Part shown: piece by piece, positions 11,130-20,745 of the stretch
Layout: every line of letters begins with the position of its first letter
Position numbering within the stretch: position 1 is the stretch's first letter
Source of the DNA: Xanthostigma xanthostigma
Taxonomy: Eukaryota; Arthropoda; Insecta; Raphidioptera; Raphidiidae
Direction of reading: 5' to 3'
Length of the DNA stretch: 64,000 nucleotides
Assembly (NCBI GenBank): GCA_963575645.1
Contig: OY754465.1
Coordinates: forward strand, 58,241,901-58,305,900
Notes under the pieces: model-generated
What the model was told of the DNA's origin: nothing
What the model saw: the letters and a program-made list of their open reading frames with translations, nothing else
The model's database searches: none
Position numbers and translations under genes: made by a program

Positions 11130-11411
11130 TAAAATTCGCTAGATGTCAGTAGCAATATAAGTTACATGCAGTGCAAAAAATTATAAGCTATAAGCTTTAA
11201 CAAAACCTTAAGAGATGTCGCCATGTACTCAGGTTTCGTAAAACTACAAATTTAAAAAATTACATCCAGTGACTGGCTGCATGTAATTTTATAAATGTGT
11301 AGTTTTACGAAACCTGGATGCATAGCGACATCTCTTAATGTTTTGTCAATGCTTATAGCTTATAATTGTTTGCACTGCATGTAACTTATATTGCTACTAG
11401 CGAAATTTAGT
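11130..11411. repeat. Foldback with ~130-bp arms
   Basis: AGTAGCAATATAAGTTACAT, AAATTATAAGC, TAAGAGATGTCG and GGTTTCGTAAAACTAC on the left are mirrored in order on the right (GTAGTTTTACGAAACC, CGACATCTCTTA, ATGTAACTTATATTGCTACT). The centre is CCAGTGACTGGC. The arms have about 10% divergence. Confidence 0.85.
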
Positions 11412-11466
11412 TTAAGTACATCTAGGTTTTCACTTCCCCCGGCACTCCCGGAGTGCAACCCGTCTT

Positions 11467-11700
11467 TTTTTTTGTTTAGAGAACTCTCGCATACAACGCG
11501 GTACTACAACTAGGTTATCAGATATAGCCACGAGTTACAATACAGTTCAGTAGTCCGTCTGAACTCATTGCAATTACACGCTTAGTTGGCAAACTGACCG
11601 CGACGTTTATAGATGGATGGGGGCAACAGTTTTCCAACGGCTAAGCGAGAATAATCTTCGAGACTCGATTCCCGTGATTGACGAACTATTTACATACTGT
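11467..11700. repeat. GGTTCCGTAC-ended family, copy 1 (truncated)
   Basis: GAGAACTCTCGCATACAACG, TTACAATACAGTTCAGTAG, AATTACACGCTTAGTTGG and AACTGACCGCGACGTTT align with 18655-18895 and 38945-39180. The left part including the GGTTCCGTAC end is missing. Confidence 0.8.
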
Positions 11701-11869
11701 AATGTATTTAATTGATGCAAGCTGAATTATTTTATGTTCTTTATTTGAAAGCAGTTTTACAAGTGGGTATTTAATATTTTAACAAAAATGCTTAGTGCTA
11801 ATTATATAATATCAAATGAACTATTATCTAATTTATTATTTCTAAAGGTAAATACACACCACATACCTA

Positions 11870-12227
11870 CAAGTATGGTTTTTGAAGTAAAACTTCTTTA
11901 CGCACGCTTGACTTGGGGAGTAAGCTGGTGAATGCCTGACGAGAGAAGTGTGATCGGGCGAGGCGAACGGAAGTTGAGAGGGAGATATAAGTTAGTAAAG
12001 ATAGAAAGAGAATGACAAATACTTCACTAACTAGTGGCGCCATCAGGTGGCCGAAAATATAAGCAGTACTAACAATAGAATGACACATACTTTACTTGCC
12101 AGTGGCGCTATCGGGTGACTGAAAGAAGTTTTGTAAACCAAAAATTAACATGGGAAAAACGACGTTTTTACTCAAACATGGATAGCTGGTTAAAACCGGC
12201 CAAGTGCGAGTCGCACTTGGCCGGTTT
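11870..12227. repeat. Dispersed repeat plus GGCCAAGTGCGAG palindrome
   Basis: GAAGTAAAACTTCTTTACGC begins a segment with two internal near-copies of AGAATGACAMATACTT...AGTGGCGCYATC (about 12008 and 12080). It is followed by the 30-bp palindrome CCGGCCAAGTGCGA/TCGCACTTGGCCGG at 12197-12227. That palindrome occurs, in my recollection, at the ends of common lepidopteran non-autonomous elements. Confidence 0.55.
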
Positions 12228-12229
12228 TT

Positions 12230-12970
12230 TTAATGATTAAAATCTGTAAACGTCATTAAACATAATTTAATGGAATTGCCAAATCAGCCAGGCAATATTT
12301 ACGCAAAACCAAAACCGATCGAATCCAATGAACGTCATGTATTAATAATTTAGACGTCTATCGATTCTACGAAACCAATAATTTATTTATTTTTGATTAT
12401 ACATATATAATATTATAATTGGCATGTCGTAAGTGAGTGGCGTTAATTATTAAGCAGTTAAATTATGCGTAATTGGAACGGGTTGCGTGTGTTTAGACTA
12501 TTAATTAATATCTAGGTGTTGAGAACTTACGTCAAATGTCTGTTAATACTGTATTACCTAGAGCTAATGTTCTAATAACTGCTTCCACTCCACGTTTGAC
12601 ATATTATGCGATGTGCCTCGTTTTGCTACCTAAACTGCTTTCCGCCTTCCTAGAGCCCGGGTATTAGGATCCCATAAATTATTGTCGAAATAATAATGTA
12701 TTACCGCGTTATACTTCGTCTATACACTGTGTCGAAAATATAACGGAAGAAATTCTCAGAGATTTGGTTATTGAAACTGAACGTCCCTATAGGCGAGACA
12801 GGTAATTCCGATGTAAAAAAAAACCGAGTGCCTGCGGAAGTGAAAACTTGAATATTAACGTCTTACGAATTTTCGATCAAAATTGTTTGTATCATAGATT
12901 GCATTTTTATGTACGATATTTCAACGCTAGATGTCTAACGTTGTATAAATAAAAGTTTTCGTCTTACGCA
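12230..12970. other. No gene seen
   Basis: The sequence is AT-rich. The phrase CGTCTTACGMATTTTCGATC occurs at about 12859 and 12960, suggesting a 100-bp local duplication. Confidence 0.4.
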
Positions 12971-13515
12971 TTTTCGATCAGGACACGTGACCCTGACGCG
13001 AGTTTACGGTCACGTGTCCCTGACGGTCTGACCTGACGCGAGTTTAACATTTTTTACCCATTACAAAAAAAGTGTACAACGCCGCTAAAGAAGTTTTCAC
13101 TTTAAAAAACACGAGATGTGTCGTTGAACAACCGGTTGGAACGAAGTTCTTTTCGCAATTTATTATATATCATATAATTGTTTTACTAATTTGTCTGTAA
13201 ATTATTCTATAATATTATTATTAAACAAAAATTAATCGTGTGATTTGCAATTCTAAAAAAATAAAAATAACATTTGTTGCGCATCTATCGAACCCGGGAT
13301 ACATTTAATGATATTTTGAAGAAACGAATAAAAACGGATAAATTATTTTTCCATTAATTAAAAAATGGGACATTGTCCAATTAATCGTATCTCTTATTTG
13401 GCATGTTTTTAAATTGGTCACCTATACCTATATAAGGAGAGTATATTATTGTGTTTGCATACTGCAAGCATCATAATAAAACTGTTCATTATAAAATGTA
13501 TACGTGAAGCGTAAC

Positions 13516-13835
13516 AAGTGTTTTACTAGTTTAGGTCAAAAATCACTTTTCAAAAATGTTATCTTTCCGTTTTGATGTCCCCTGAATCCAAAAAACATAT
13601 TTGTGGAAAAACTCTGTGCGTCTGTTAGTCTGTTTGTCTGTGAACACGATACAGATCAAACGGATGAGCGGATTGAAACCAAATTTGGGAGGATGTTGGG
13701 TATGTAAATATGAAGAGCCCTATTGTTTTTGAGGAAAATCGGCGCATGCGCAGAAGAGATGTATGCTATAACGATGTTTTTTATATAATAATGGTATACT
13801 TTTCATGACGGCTTATTATTAATAATAGCGTTAGT
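13516..13835 (-). repeat. Hairpin-ended family, copy 2 (right half)
   Basis: ACTAGTTTAGGTCAAAAATC, CCAAAAAACATATTTGTGGA, TTTGTCTGTGAACACGATAC, GGCGCATGCGCAGAAGAGAT and TATACTTTTCATGACGGC match the other copies in reverse orientation. It is cut before the terminal palindrome. Confidence 0.8.
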
Positions 13836-13898
13836 TTAAACGTCACAAAATAATTTAATGTTTTATCCTAACGCAATTGCACACAAAACTTCCACTAA

Positions 13899-13973
13899 GG
13901 CCTAGTTTATATGAGAGGCGTTCAACGCGCGTTGGCCCAACGCGCGTTGAACGCTCTTCATGTGTGCTAGGCC
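13899..13973. mobile_element. 75-bp hairpin MITE, PIF/Harbinger-like
   Basis: The element runs GGCCTAGTTTATATGAGAGG to CTAGGCC, with TAA on both sides (13896-13898, 13974-13976). A 3-bp TWA duplication with GG-starting ends is typical of PIF/Harbinger. The arms pair through GCGTTCAACGCGCGTTGGG. The core CAACGCGCGTTG is itself a palindrome present in both arms, so several foldings are possible. Confidence 0.65.
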
Positions 13974-14094
13974 TAACTCTTATGTTTTACAACTATACAC
14001 TTCACAAAATGTTAATAAACAACACATAAATGAATTGAAAAGAGCAAACTGTAGATATAATACTCCACGTTTATAGGTTTGGTATGTGGCGCCC

Positions 14095-14245
14095 ATTATT
14101 ATTTTATCAGGCGAATAAAAATGTGTAGCCTCGAAGTAGTAAACATTATGATGCTTGGTGAATTGAATTATCGCTATTTATTCGGTGGAATAGTTACTTG
14201 AAGAACAAATGAACCGATTAAATAACCACTTATGTTCGGTTAAAA
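14095..14245 (-). repeat. Dispersed repeat, paralogous empty site of the 40.9-kb hAT element
   Basis: In reverse orientation this matches the sequence on both sides of the element at 40896-42395: AACCGAACATAAG, ATCGGTTCATTTGTTCTTCA, CACCGAATAAATA and TTCGCCTGATAAAATAATAA. Here GTTCATTT is present once and uninterrupted. Confidence 0.85.
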
Positions 14246-14757
14246 ATATAGAGACGAATGAGTAAATGACTCAAGCCAGTCTTTGTAGTTTGAGTAGTTA
14301 TATAGTATAACGTTGATATCTACTATGATACATAGATAATCTACGTCATACATACGTAGTTTTGTATTATGTATAGGTAGAAAGGCATTTTTTGTTTTAA
14401 TTCTTGTAATGCATCTCTGTGCCGTTTGTATTGAGATAGCAGAGAGAGGACTTTGATGCTGCGCTGCTGCAGTGTAAACAAAACAGGATATGCATCGGTG
14501 CATAGGATACACATACACAATTACACACGTAGCACGCGTGCAGATGTGTGTCGTGTGTTTGTGTGTGGTGAAATTTATGCTCGCTTGTTTGTTAAAGCAG
14601 CGTTGACACATTTAAATACATGTCATAACAGGGAGACAGAATATACAGCTCCTGAAATGGGCTTTTGAGAATAATCGAGATTGCAGCGATGGCGGTTCCA
14701 CGACTCCACTGTTATAAACCTCACCGCCTCCCAAATTATAATCCAGGAACTGGACAG
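14246..14757. other. No gene seen
   Basis: A 123-codon minus frame (14240-14611), rich in H, T, I and Y, overlaps a GT-rich stretch. I see no domain. Confidence 0.4.
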
Positions 14758-15203
14758 CAGAGCTGTAAAAGTAACGGGAAATTGTGTACCCGTATGTATT
14801 CGTTACTTTAAGAACTAGTACCCGTTACCTTCGTATCGTTACGTTACTCGTTACTTTTCATACGACATACAATCTAGTAACAGCCAGAGAACAATATTGG
14901 ATTGGTTTTTGACGTTCGCTTCCCTTGTGGCTACGCGAAAAAATATATATCTATCTATCTATCATATCAAGCATGTACCATCGCATCAAAGCGCGTCGCA
15001 TACGTGATACGGTATGACTTCGTTCGTATAACGTATAATCGTATAACCGCATCAAACGAGTCCCATGTCAGTTCGACTCGTTTGATGCGGTTATGGATAC
15101 GACAGATGCGAGTAGCGAAATGAATTTTTAACGATTCGTTACTTCGAGCCAGACGATGTACCCATTACTCAGTAACGAATACATACGGTTTGTTACAGCT
15201 CTA
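14758..15203. mobile_element. hAT-like MITE (AGAGCTGTAAAAGTAACG family), copy 1
   Basis: The ends are CAGAGCTGTAAAAGTAACG and CGGTTTGTTACAGCTCTA. The flanks are CTGGACAG (14750-14757) and ATGGACAG (15204-15211), a 7/8 match to an 8-bp duplication. The interior has a hairpin of GCATCAAACGAGTC and GACTCGTTTGATGC, plus repeated CGTTAC words. A shorter relative lies at 23782-24109. Confidence 0.85.
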
Positions 15204-15237
15204 ATGGACAGCGGATTTTTAATTTATTATTAGAAAA

Positions 15238-15848
15238 CCCCGTGTGCAGCGACCTTTAGGTTTCATGTCGAAACTGAAAACCTGTTTTCTAGACTGAATT
15301 CTGCACCTGATGTAGATTTTTATAAAATTAATAGCCGTTACCCGCGGCTTCGCACGCGATTGATACGAACTTCTTTCTCGACGTAGACCCCCCTAATAAA
15401 TTTCAAAATTGATTACATTCACCTGATCAACGTCCTGACAAACCTTTAAAATGACACCCATGTTTAATTTTAAGACTATTTACCTCTTTTCACCCTCTGA
15501 AGGGGCTGTTCCTGAAAAAGTATGAAACACGTATTTATTTATTTGTTGACAGGAGTAATTTCTCTATCTATTCTATTCTGTCTTATATGATTTCTCCATG
15601 CAAATTTTGAACCCCCGTTACACCCTTTTAGGGGTTGAAATTTCAAAAATCCGTTCTTAGCGGATGCCTACGTCATAATAACTATCTGTGTGCCAAATTT
15701 CAGCCCAATCCGTCTAATGGTTTGAGCTGTGCGTTGATAGATCAGTCAGTCAGTCACGGTTTCCTTTTATATACTTATTTAGGTTTCTGTTGTCTAGAAA
15801 ACTGGTTTTTAGTTCCGACTTGAAACTTAAGGTCGCTGCATACGGGGC
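15238..15848. mobile_element. ~610-bp element with 55-bp TIRs
   Basis: CCCGTGTGCAGCGACCTTTA...CTGTTTTCTAGA (15238-15294) is inverted at 15794-15848. The interior (15335-15780) is a separate repeat with GTTACCCGCGGCTTCGCACG, GGGGTTGAAATTTCAAAAAT, CCAATCCGTCTAATGG and AGATCAGTCAGTCAGTCA. I recognise this string from many arthropod genomes but cannot class it firmly. Scraps of that interior recur at about 28830-28865 and, reversed, at 59200-59235. Confidence 0.7.
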
Positions 15849-16064
15849 TGGTTTTGCCACTAGATTCCTTTTTAGATTAAGCTGGTAGGTTTCAAGCGTA
15901 GCACTTTGTTTCGTGATGGCTCTTTGTGTTCGCTTCACACAATGCGTGTTTTGAAGATGGGTTTGGTCCGCGCGCAGTGACAGTTTGAATGTGAACAAAA
16001 TTGAACATTTATTGTCAGTGAACAGAACACTATGACGCCATGTTTGTTTGTGGGCGTTTGTCCA

Positions 16065-16175
16065 TTTCGTCCACGTGACAAGAAACCAAAAAATATTGTA
16101 AAATTTTTGAAATGTGAATTTTGTCCTAAACTAGTACCATTCCCTCCACTTGTGGGTTGGAATGGTAAAAGTGTT
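16065..16175 (+). repeat. Hairpin-ended family, copy 3 (right end)
   Basis: AATATTGTAAAATTTTTGAA, TCCTAAACTAGTACCATTCC and GGTTGGAATGGTAAAAGTG form the terminal hairpin of the family. Everything left of AAGAAACCAAAAAATA is lost. Confidence 0.75.
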
Positions 16176-16349
16176 TGTTTGAAGAGTTTTGTTTTCAGTC
16201 GGCGCTACTGTACAGCTGCCTGTAATATCGACCTTAAGGATAACATATAGATAGTGGTAATTGTAGTGGGCGGAATAGGTATGCGCTGGGACTCGTTTAA
16301 AATAAACAAATGCTGTTCAGAATAAAAGCGACGTCTGATAAATATATAA

Positions 16350-16440
16350 CATCCTGAAGAAGTCAACAATATTGCCAAAACGTTGGCCATTAAAGAATGT
16401 TTGAGTGAATAAAAATTGTTTTTAAAATTTTTAGCCTTGT
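16350..16440 (+). repeat. Degenerate Penelope-type end
   Basis: CATCCTGAAGAAGTC...GCCAAAACGTTGGCC keeps the CTGAAGA half and the CGTTGGCC context of the hammerhead-like ends. GAAAC has become AAAAC and stem II no longer pairs well. Confidence 0.4.
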
Positions 16441-16759
16441 ATCCCGTAAAATTTTATATTGTCTGCTTACTTCACTCGTGTTAATATTTCTTTCCCGTTA
16501 CAATTTTAAATCGAAATAGATGCTAATAATCTCACTTGCCGAGCGTCTATAATTTATTATCTCCCTCTCTTGCGCCCTCATCTCTTTCTGTCTCTCTTTT
16601 TTAGGTAATTGTTACCAATAGATCGCTAATCTATTTTTTTAATACTTTATTTTTTGGTTACCAAGTTTTCTTATCTATATTTATAATTTCATCGAAGGAT
16701 ACGAGATTGAAATCTACCTAAAATATTTATCAAAAAAAAATGTTCAAACCGACAAATTA

Positions 16760-16908
16760 TATATGTCGCCGGGATATTGTCAAACCCGTGATATTATAAT
16801 TTCACTTAGTGAAATTATAATATCACGAATAATTGTCAATCGTGATATTGTAATTTCACTAGTGAAATTACAAAATCACGGATTTGACAATATCTCGGCG
16901 ACATATAC
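16760..16908. repeat. Inverted repeat forming a three-way junction
   Basis: An outer stem (TATATGTCGCCGGGATATTG with CAATATCTCGGCGACATATA) encloses two independent hairpins. The first is 16787-16827, with CGTGATATTATAATTTCAC arms of 19 bp and a TTA loop. The second is 16841-16880, with 20-bp arms around CACTAGTG and one mismatch. All three helices share the CGTGAT...TTTCAC motif. The class is unknown. Confidence 0.8.
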
Positions 16909-16954
16909 ACAAAATTCGAACACTCGCGTTATTAATAAACCAGCGGCCCGAATT

Positions 16955-17030
16955 TGAGGTTTGCCCCCGTTCTTTCGTAGACTTACGTTGAAAATTGGTC
17001 TCCCCGAAAAGCGCTTTTATTTTAACGCGA
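16955..17030 (+). repeat. Left part of a dispersed repeat split by a LINE
   Basis: GCCCCCGTTCTTTCGTAGAC through TTATTTTAACGCGATAATA corresponds to 48345-48425 (TTATTTTAACGCGGTAATA). The continuation of that repeat appears at 17872-17990. Confidence 0.65.
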
Positions 17031-17871
17031 TAATAATAATAATAACCACTTTATTAGAAAGTATTTTTTTAAAACACATTAATGGCGTCAACAATAAAAT
17101 GTATTACAGCATTATTTATTAAAAAATTCATTTAAATCATAAAAGTTGTTTAGCAATAAAAATTTATTTATTTCCTTTTTAAAAAGGGATTTTTTGTTGA
17201 TATCAATATTTTTAACATTCTGTGGCAGATTATTATGTATTCGAGTCATGGCATTGCGTGCTCCACGACTCGTCACTTGTAGATGACGTTGATCGTTTTT
17301 CAGAGTGGATGTTTTATTTCTAGTGTTGTGCCTATGTATTATATTGTTTGATTTGAATAAAGCAGGATTAAATCTGACGAAATTAGAGCATTCTAGAATA
17401 AAAAGGTCAATAACTGTTAGGATGTTTAATTTTTTGAAAAGAGGGCGGCAATGTTCTCGAGGAGCAGCGCCTGCCATGATTCGAACACATAATTTTTGTA
17501 TTATTAAAATTTTTTTAATGCTTACAGAGTTGCCCCAAAATATAAGACCATATCTCATTATAGACTGAAAATGAGCATAATAAACATTAATAAGTATTTT
17601 TGAATTTAATTTGTTTTTTAAATATCTTATGAGATATATGCATTTATATAATTTAGCAGATATATTTTCAACTTGACTTTTCCAGTTAAGCTGATCGTCT
17701 ATTTGCAGACCTAAAAATTTTACTTGTTTCTTCACTACTAATTGATCTGGCGTAGGCATGATGAAATAGTTTCCAAATTTAATAATTTCAGTTTTGTCCA
17801 TGTTTAGTTTTAGACCATTTTTACTGAACCACTCATTTAGTGTTGATATGCAATTTTCAATATTTTTAAGG
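17031..17871 (-). mobile_element. 5'-truncated non-LTR retrotransposon (LINE)
   Basis: Read on the minus strand, RT C-terminal coding is followed by a short 3'UTR (AATAAAGTGGTTATTATTAT) and an ATT-type tail. The insertion splits another repeat (16955-17030 and 17872-17990). The uninterrupted version of that repeat at 48345-48545 shows where the LINE begins. 5' truncation is the usual outcome of target-primed reverse transcription. Confidence 0.85.
17112..17871 (-). CDS. LINE reverse transcriptase, C-terminal part (jockey/CR1-like)
   Basis: The frame is open for about 250 codons without a stop and is the best-preserved coding sequence in the window. It starts after the catalytic palm, which is lost by truncation. 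It contains LNMDKTEIIKF, then KFLGLQIDDQLNWKSQVEN, the FLGxxxDxxLxWxxH-type segment that follows the YADD motif in jockey/CR1-group RTs. Next come AHFQSIMRYGLIFWGNS, RHNTRN and a terminal FKKEINKFLL tail. The first eight residues of the open frame (NRGYIFL part) derive from the flanking repeat, not from the LINE. It cannot be functional on its own. The clade assignment is from motif memory. Confidence 0.9.
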
Positions 17872-17990
17872 AATATGTAACCTCTGTTCAACCTGAAGGT
17901 CCATTCTAAATGTTGGTGAAAAAAAATCGGATGAGTAGTTTCGGAGGTTACCTCCTACATCCAAACTTACAAAGTTTGCTTCTTTATATA
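17872..17990 (+). repeat. Right part of the dispersed repeat split by the LINE
   Basis: TCAACCTGAAGGTCCATTCT and the following GATGAGTAGTTTCGGAGGTT and CATCCAAACTTACAAAGTTT match 48430-48530 in order. Confidence 0.7.
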
Positions 17991-18419
17991 ATATGTAATA
18001 TTAATATAACGCATAGGCCTTCCTTCTGACAGTCGGGTAAAAATGATCTTGACAAAGAAACATTCGAATGTTTTACCTTATTTCGAACGTAACTCGGTAC
18101 ATAGTTTGACATGAACAAACCCTTTGTGCTGTAAACCGTATATTATAAGAAGTTCAAACTTAGAAACTTCAACTTTAGGTTCTCGGCTTGGCTTTTCTTT
18201 ACTGGCGAAGATTATGAATACAAGTTTTATTGTCAGACCGTTAGAATGAACTTTTCAAATAAATCAGCTCAAAAAGGTTTTATATTATTACTTTGTACAA
18301 GAAAGCTTATCACAATCAGAAAAATACATACATTATTTTAATGCCTTAATCAGACGCACGGACAATATTTTTTTATAGATTCTTTATTTCGTCTATCAAT
18401 ACTTTAATACAAATCTCTG
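17991..18419. other. No gene seen
   Basis: AT-rich sequence with no element ends that I could pair. Confidence 0.4.
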
Positions 18420-18423
18420 TCTT

Positions 18424-18920
18424 TTTAGAGTTCCGTACTTAAAAAGGTAAAAAGGAACCCTTATAGGATCACTTTGCTGTCCGTCTGTCAAGACTCTCGG
18501 GAATCAAAGCCTATAGGGTACTTCCCGTTGACCTAGAATCATGAAATTTGGCAAGAAGCAATATCTCATAGCACAAGTAAAGGGAAAAATCCGAAAACCG
18601 TAAATTTGTAGTCACATCACAAAAAAATAATGTTTTTAAACCGAAACAACATGCTACGCACGTACACAGTAACAGTTCTAATACAAAACTCTCGCATACA
18701 ACACGGTAAGACAACTAGGCTATCAGCCACAAGGTACAATACACTTCAGTAAGCCATCTGAACTCATTGCAATTACACGCTTAGTTGGCAAACTGACCGC
18801 GACGTTTATAGATGGATGGGGGTAACAGCTATAAGCAGGAAAAATCTTCGAGACTCGATTCCCGTGATGGACGAACCATTTACATACCTACAAGTTTGTA
18901 CGGAACACTCGGTGCGCGAG
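18424..18920. mobile_element. GGTTCCGTAC-ended element, copy 2
   Basis: The ends AGAGTTCCGTAC (left) and GTACGGAACACTCGG (right) are inverted. The interior has ACCCTTATAGGATCACTTTG, CTATAGGGTACTTCC, AAATTTGGCAAGAAGCAAT and AGCACAAGTAAAGGGAAA, collinear with 38658-39215. Minus frames in this family (67-76 codons) are shadows. The ends recall the abundant lepidopteran family whose copies carry GCGCACCGAAGGGTTCCGTAC. Confidence 0.85.
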
Positions 18921-18943
18921 TCGGTTTGACCGGTTTTAACACG

Positions 18944-19500
18944 CTTTATATTAGTTTCATTTGTAAGTTTGTATGTATGTATGTAGGTATGTATGTTTGT
19001 AAACTCGTTTGGACTACAGCAAGTGGTTTATATAGCGGTATAATATGCCAGCACAGTAAGTACACTGGCTAGCCGTGCAGTCTAAGGCACGGGTCTTCGC
19101 TGACGTCAACTCTCGGTATCACGGGTCGTGTGTTCTAATCACGTCCGCGCCGAAAAAAAAAATGTTTTTTTTTCGGCAAATTTTTGACAATAAACCGAAC
19201 TAAAAATTGGAAAATAAATATAGTTTAAAAAAAACTAAAAAACACGCTTTATATCAAACTAAAAAGTGAAAAATAAATACACCTAGTTTAAAAAAACTAA
19301 AACACACGCTTTATATCGAACTAAAAAGTAAAAAATATTTTTTTTGAAATAAGCTTAAAAAGCGTGGGACGCTCGATGTACGAAAATGCGGAACAAAGCG
19401 GCCCACGCTTTTTAAGCTTATTTTAAAAAAATTATTTTTTACTTTTTAGTTCGATATAAAGCGTGTTTTTTAGATTTTTTTAAACTATATTTATTTTAAT
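18944..19500. repeat. Composite repeat: GTAT microsatellite, tRNA-like module, long hairpin
   Basis: ACGCTTTATATTAGTTTCAT and a GTAT run (18966-19005) are followed by a tRNA-like segment (19068-19150). That segment has an A-box-like CAGTCTAAGGCACGG and a B-box-like GTGTTCTAATCACG. Then comes a hairpin (left arm 19285-19369, right arm 19401-19491) with CTAAAAAGTAAAAAATA and AAGCTTAAAAAGCGTGGG. Part of the left arm is duplicated in tandem (19221-19278). The hairpin loop (GCTCGATGTACGAAAATG) matches 58145-58162. Confidence 0.75.
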
Positions 19501-19504
19501 ACTA

Positions 19505-19560
19505 ATTTTATTGTAACATGGGTGCAATAAAGGCATTTATTATTGTTATTATTATAATTC
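19505..19560 (+). repeat. Probable LINE 3' tail
   Basis: GGGTGCAATAAAGGCATTTA followed by TTATTGTTATTATTAT resembles a LINE polyadenylation signal and A/T microsatellite tail. No coding lies upstream. Confidence 0.35.
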
Positions 19561-19896
19561 AATGGGTACTGAAACACCAGTTCTCAGAATAGAGCCTGGG
19601 AACTGGGGGCTTGTAATGGACGAGCCATGAAAAAGCCACATAAATAACGCGGCATCGCAATTTCAGTGAGTGTTTTTAATTAGAGCGAAAGAACAATAAT
19701 TAGTTCTGAAAGTTTTTATTTCATAACAGTTTGGCTATAACTTTAGAGTTCTTGTGTACTTTGTCAATCAGTATTGTTGTCTGTTTTCTTTCAGGAAAGT
19801 AAAGTACTTTGGACAGCAACTATGAACTCTCATTGTTTTCTGAGTTTCGGATTTGATGGAATATATAGTGTATACTGTATAGTATTTCTTCTAAAA

Positions 19897-20403
19897 CAGT
19901 GGTTCCTAAATTCTTTTTGCCCACGGACCCCTTTGCATAGTTAAGACTTGCCCACGTACCCTGGGTAAAAAACTACGTAATAAATGCATAATAGAAAAAT
20001 TAAAAATTTAACTTTGATGTCTTGAATGGTAAATGGTGACGTACAAATAAAATATAAAAAATAAAACATTTTGTTGAAGAAGTATTTATTGAAATTATAA
20101 CTTTTGCTTTAAAATAGAAAATAAATTAATGACTTATATGAATCTGAGATGTGGTGTTATGAGTGTATTTATGTCCGACTCAATGTTTGTGAGTAGCAAC
20201 CGCAAATACTCACGAGTACTAATTTCTAGTCGGTTTCTTTTTTTTGAGTTAATAAAAATGAGTCACAATTTTTTTATCCTAAATTAAACTTTGCGCCCCC
20301 TGACGTTGTTCAGATATCCCAAAATCGATTTTAATTTTCCAAGGACTCCCTGAATGATCCCAGGGACCCCTTGGGGTCCGTAGGGACCGCTTTGGAAACG
20401 CAT
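19897..20403. mobile_element. Non-autonomous hAT-type element
   Basis: The left end CAGTGGTTCCTAAATTC and the right end GACCGCTTTGGAAACG are the imperfect inverse of each other. The subterminal CACGGACCCCTTTG is mirrored by CCTTGGGGTCCGTAGG. The CAGTGGTTCCYAAA start is the classic hAT end. The target duplication is unclear (TTCTAAAA against CATCTAAA). Confidence 0.65.
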
Positions 20404-20434
20404 CTAAATCCATTGACTTATATAACAGACCATA

Positions 20435-20745
20435 ATGAATGTAAAGGCCGCTGCGCACGAAGCTGGTTTTGCCGCTGACTTGTGCGCTGGCTGCAAAGAA
20501 GGAAATGACGTCACTGCGAGCTCGCGCGCGTGGCCACAAGATGGATTGCAAAATTAGCACCGATACTTTTTTGGTGTTTGTTTGTCTGCTTATTTTGAGC
20601 AAGAGCCAATCAGGAAACAGTATAGTGGGCGACATGAGAAAACGCCTTCGAACAAACACTGCGTCATAGTGTGCGTTCTGTTCAGATACAACCACAAACA
20701 AACATGGCGTCATAGTGTGTGTTCTTCAGTTCAGAGACAATAAAC
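20435..20745. repeat. GCCGCTGCGCACGAAGCTGG family copy
   Basis: AAGGCCGCTGCGCACGAAGC, TTGTGCGCTGGCTGCAAAG, TGCGTCATAGTGTGYGTTCT (twice) and ACAAACATGGCGTCATAGTG. Related scraps lie at 15838-16060 (AAGGTCGCTGCATACGGGGC...ATGACGCCATGTTTGTTTGT) and 51132-51190. The open frames on both strands here overlap each other fully and show no domain. Confidence 0.5.

Larger units (their letters stand above)
10973..13102. mobile_element. 2.1-kb composite bounded by 70-bp TIRs
   Basis: AAGTGAAAACTTCTTTAGCG...AACTCGCGTCAG (10973-11043) is inverted at 13033-13102 with near identity. Inside lie a foldback (11130-11411), a piece of the GGTTCCGTAC family (11467-11700), another dispersed repeat (11872-12140) and a GGCCAAGTGCGAG palindrome (12197-12227). 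No transposase frame is visible. It could be one element that collected insertions, or two solo ends in opposite orientation. Confidence 0.6.

Noticed and set aside
10973-13102. Autonomous DNA transposon
   Set aside because: TIRs are clear but the interior is a patchwork of other repeats with no transposase motif.
14240-14611. 123-codon minus frame
   Set aside because: Overlaps a GT-rich stretch, no recognised domain, unusual His/Thr/Cys composition.
16787-16880. CRISPR-like array of palindromic words
   Set aside because: Only two hairpins of different sequence with no regular spacers, in a eukaryotic setting.
17112-17891. Complete gene starting at the first ATG
   Set aside because: The ATG and next residues lie in the flanking repeat. 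The frame lacks the RT catalytic motifs and is a 5' truncation product.
20279-20713. 144-codon minus frame
   Set aside because: Spans the end of an hAT element and an unrelated repeat, so it cannot be one protein.
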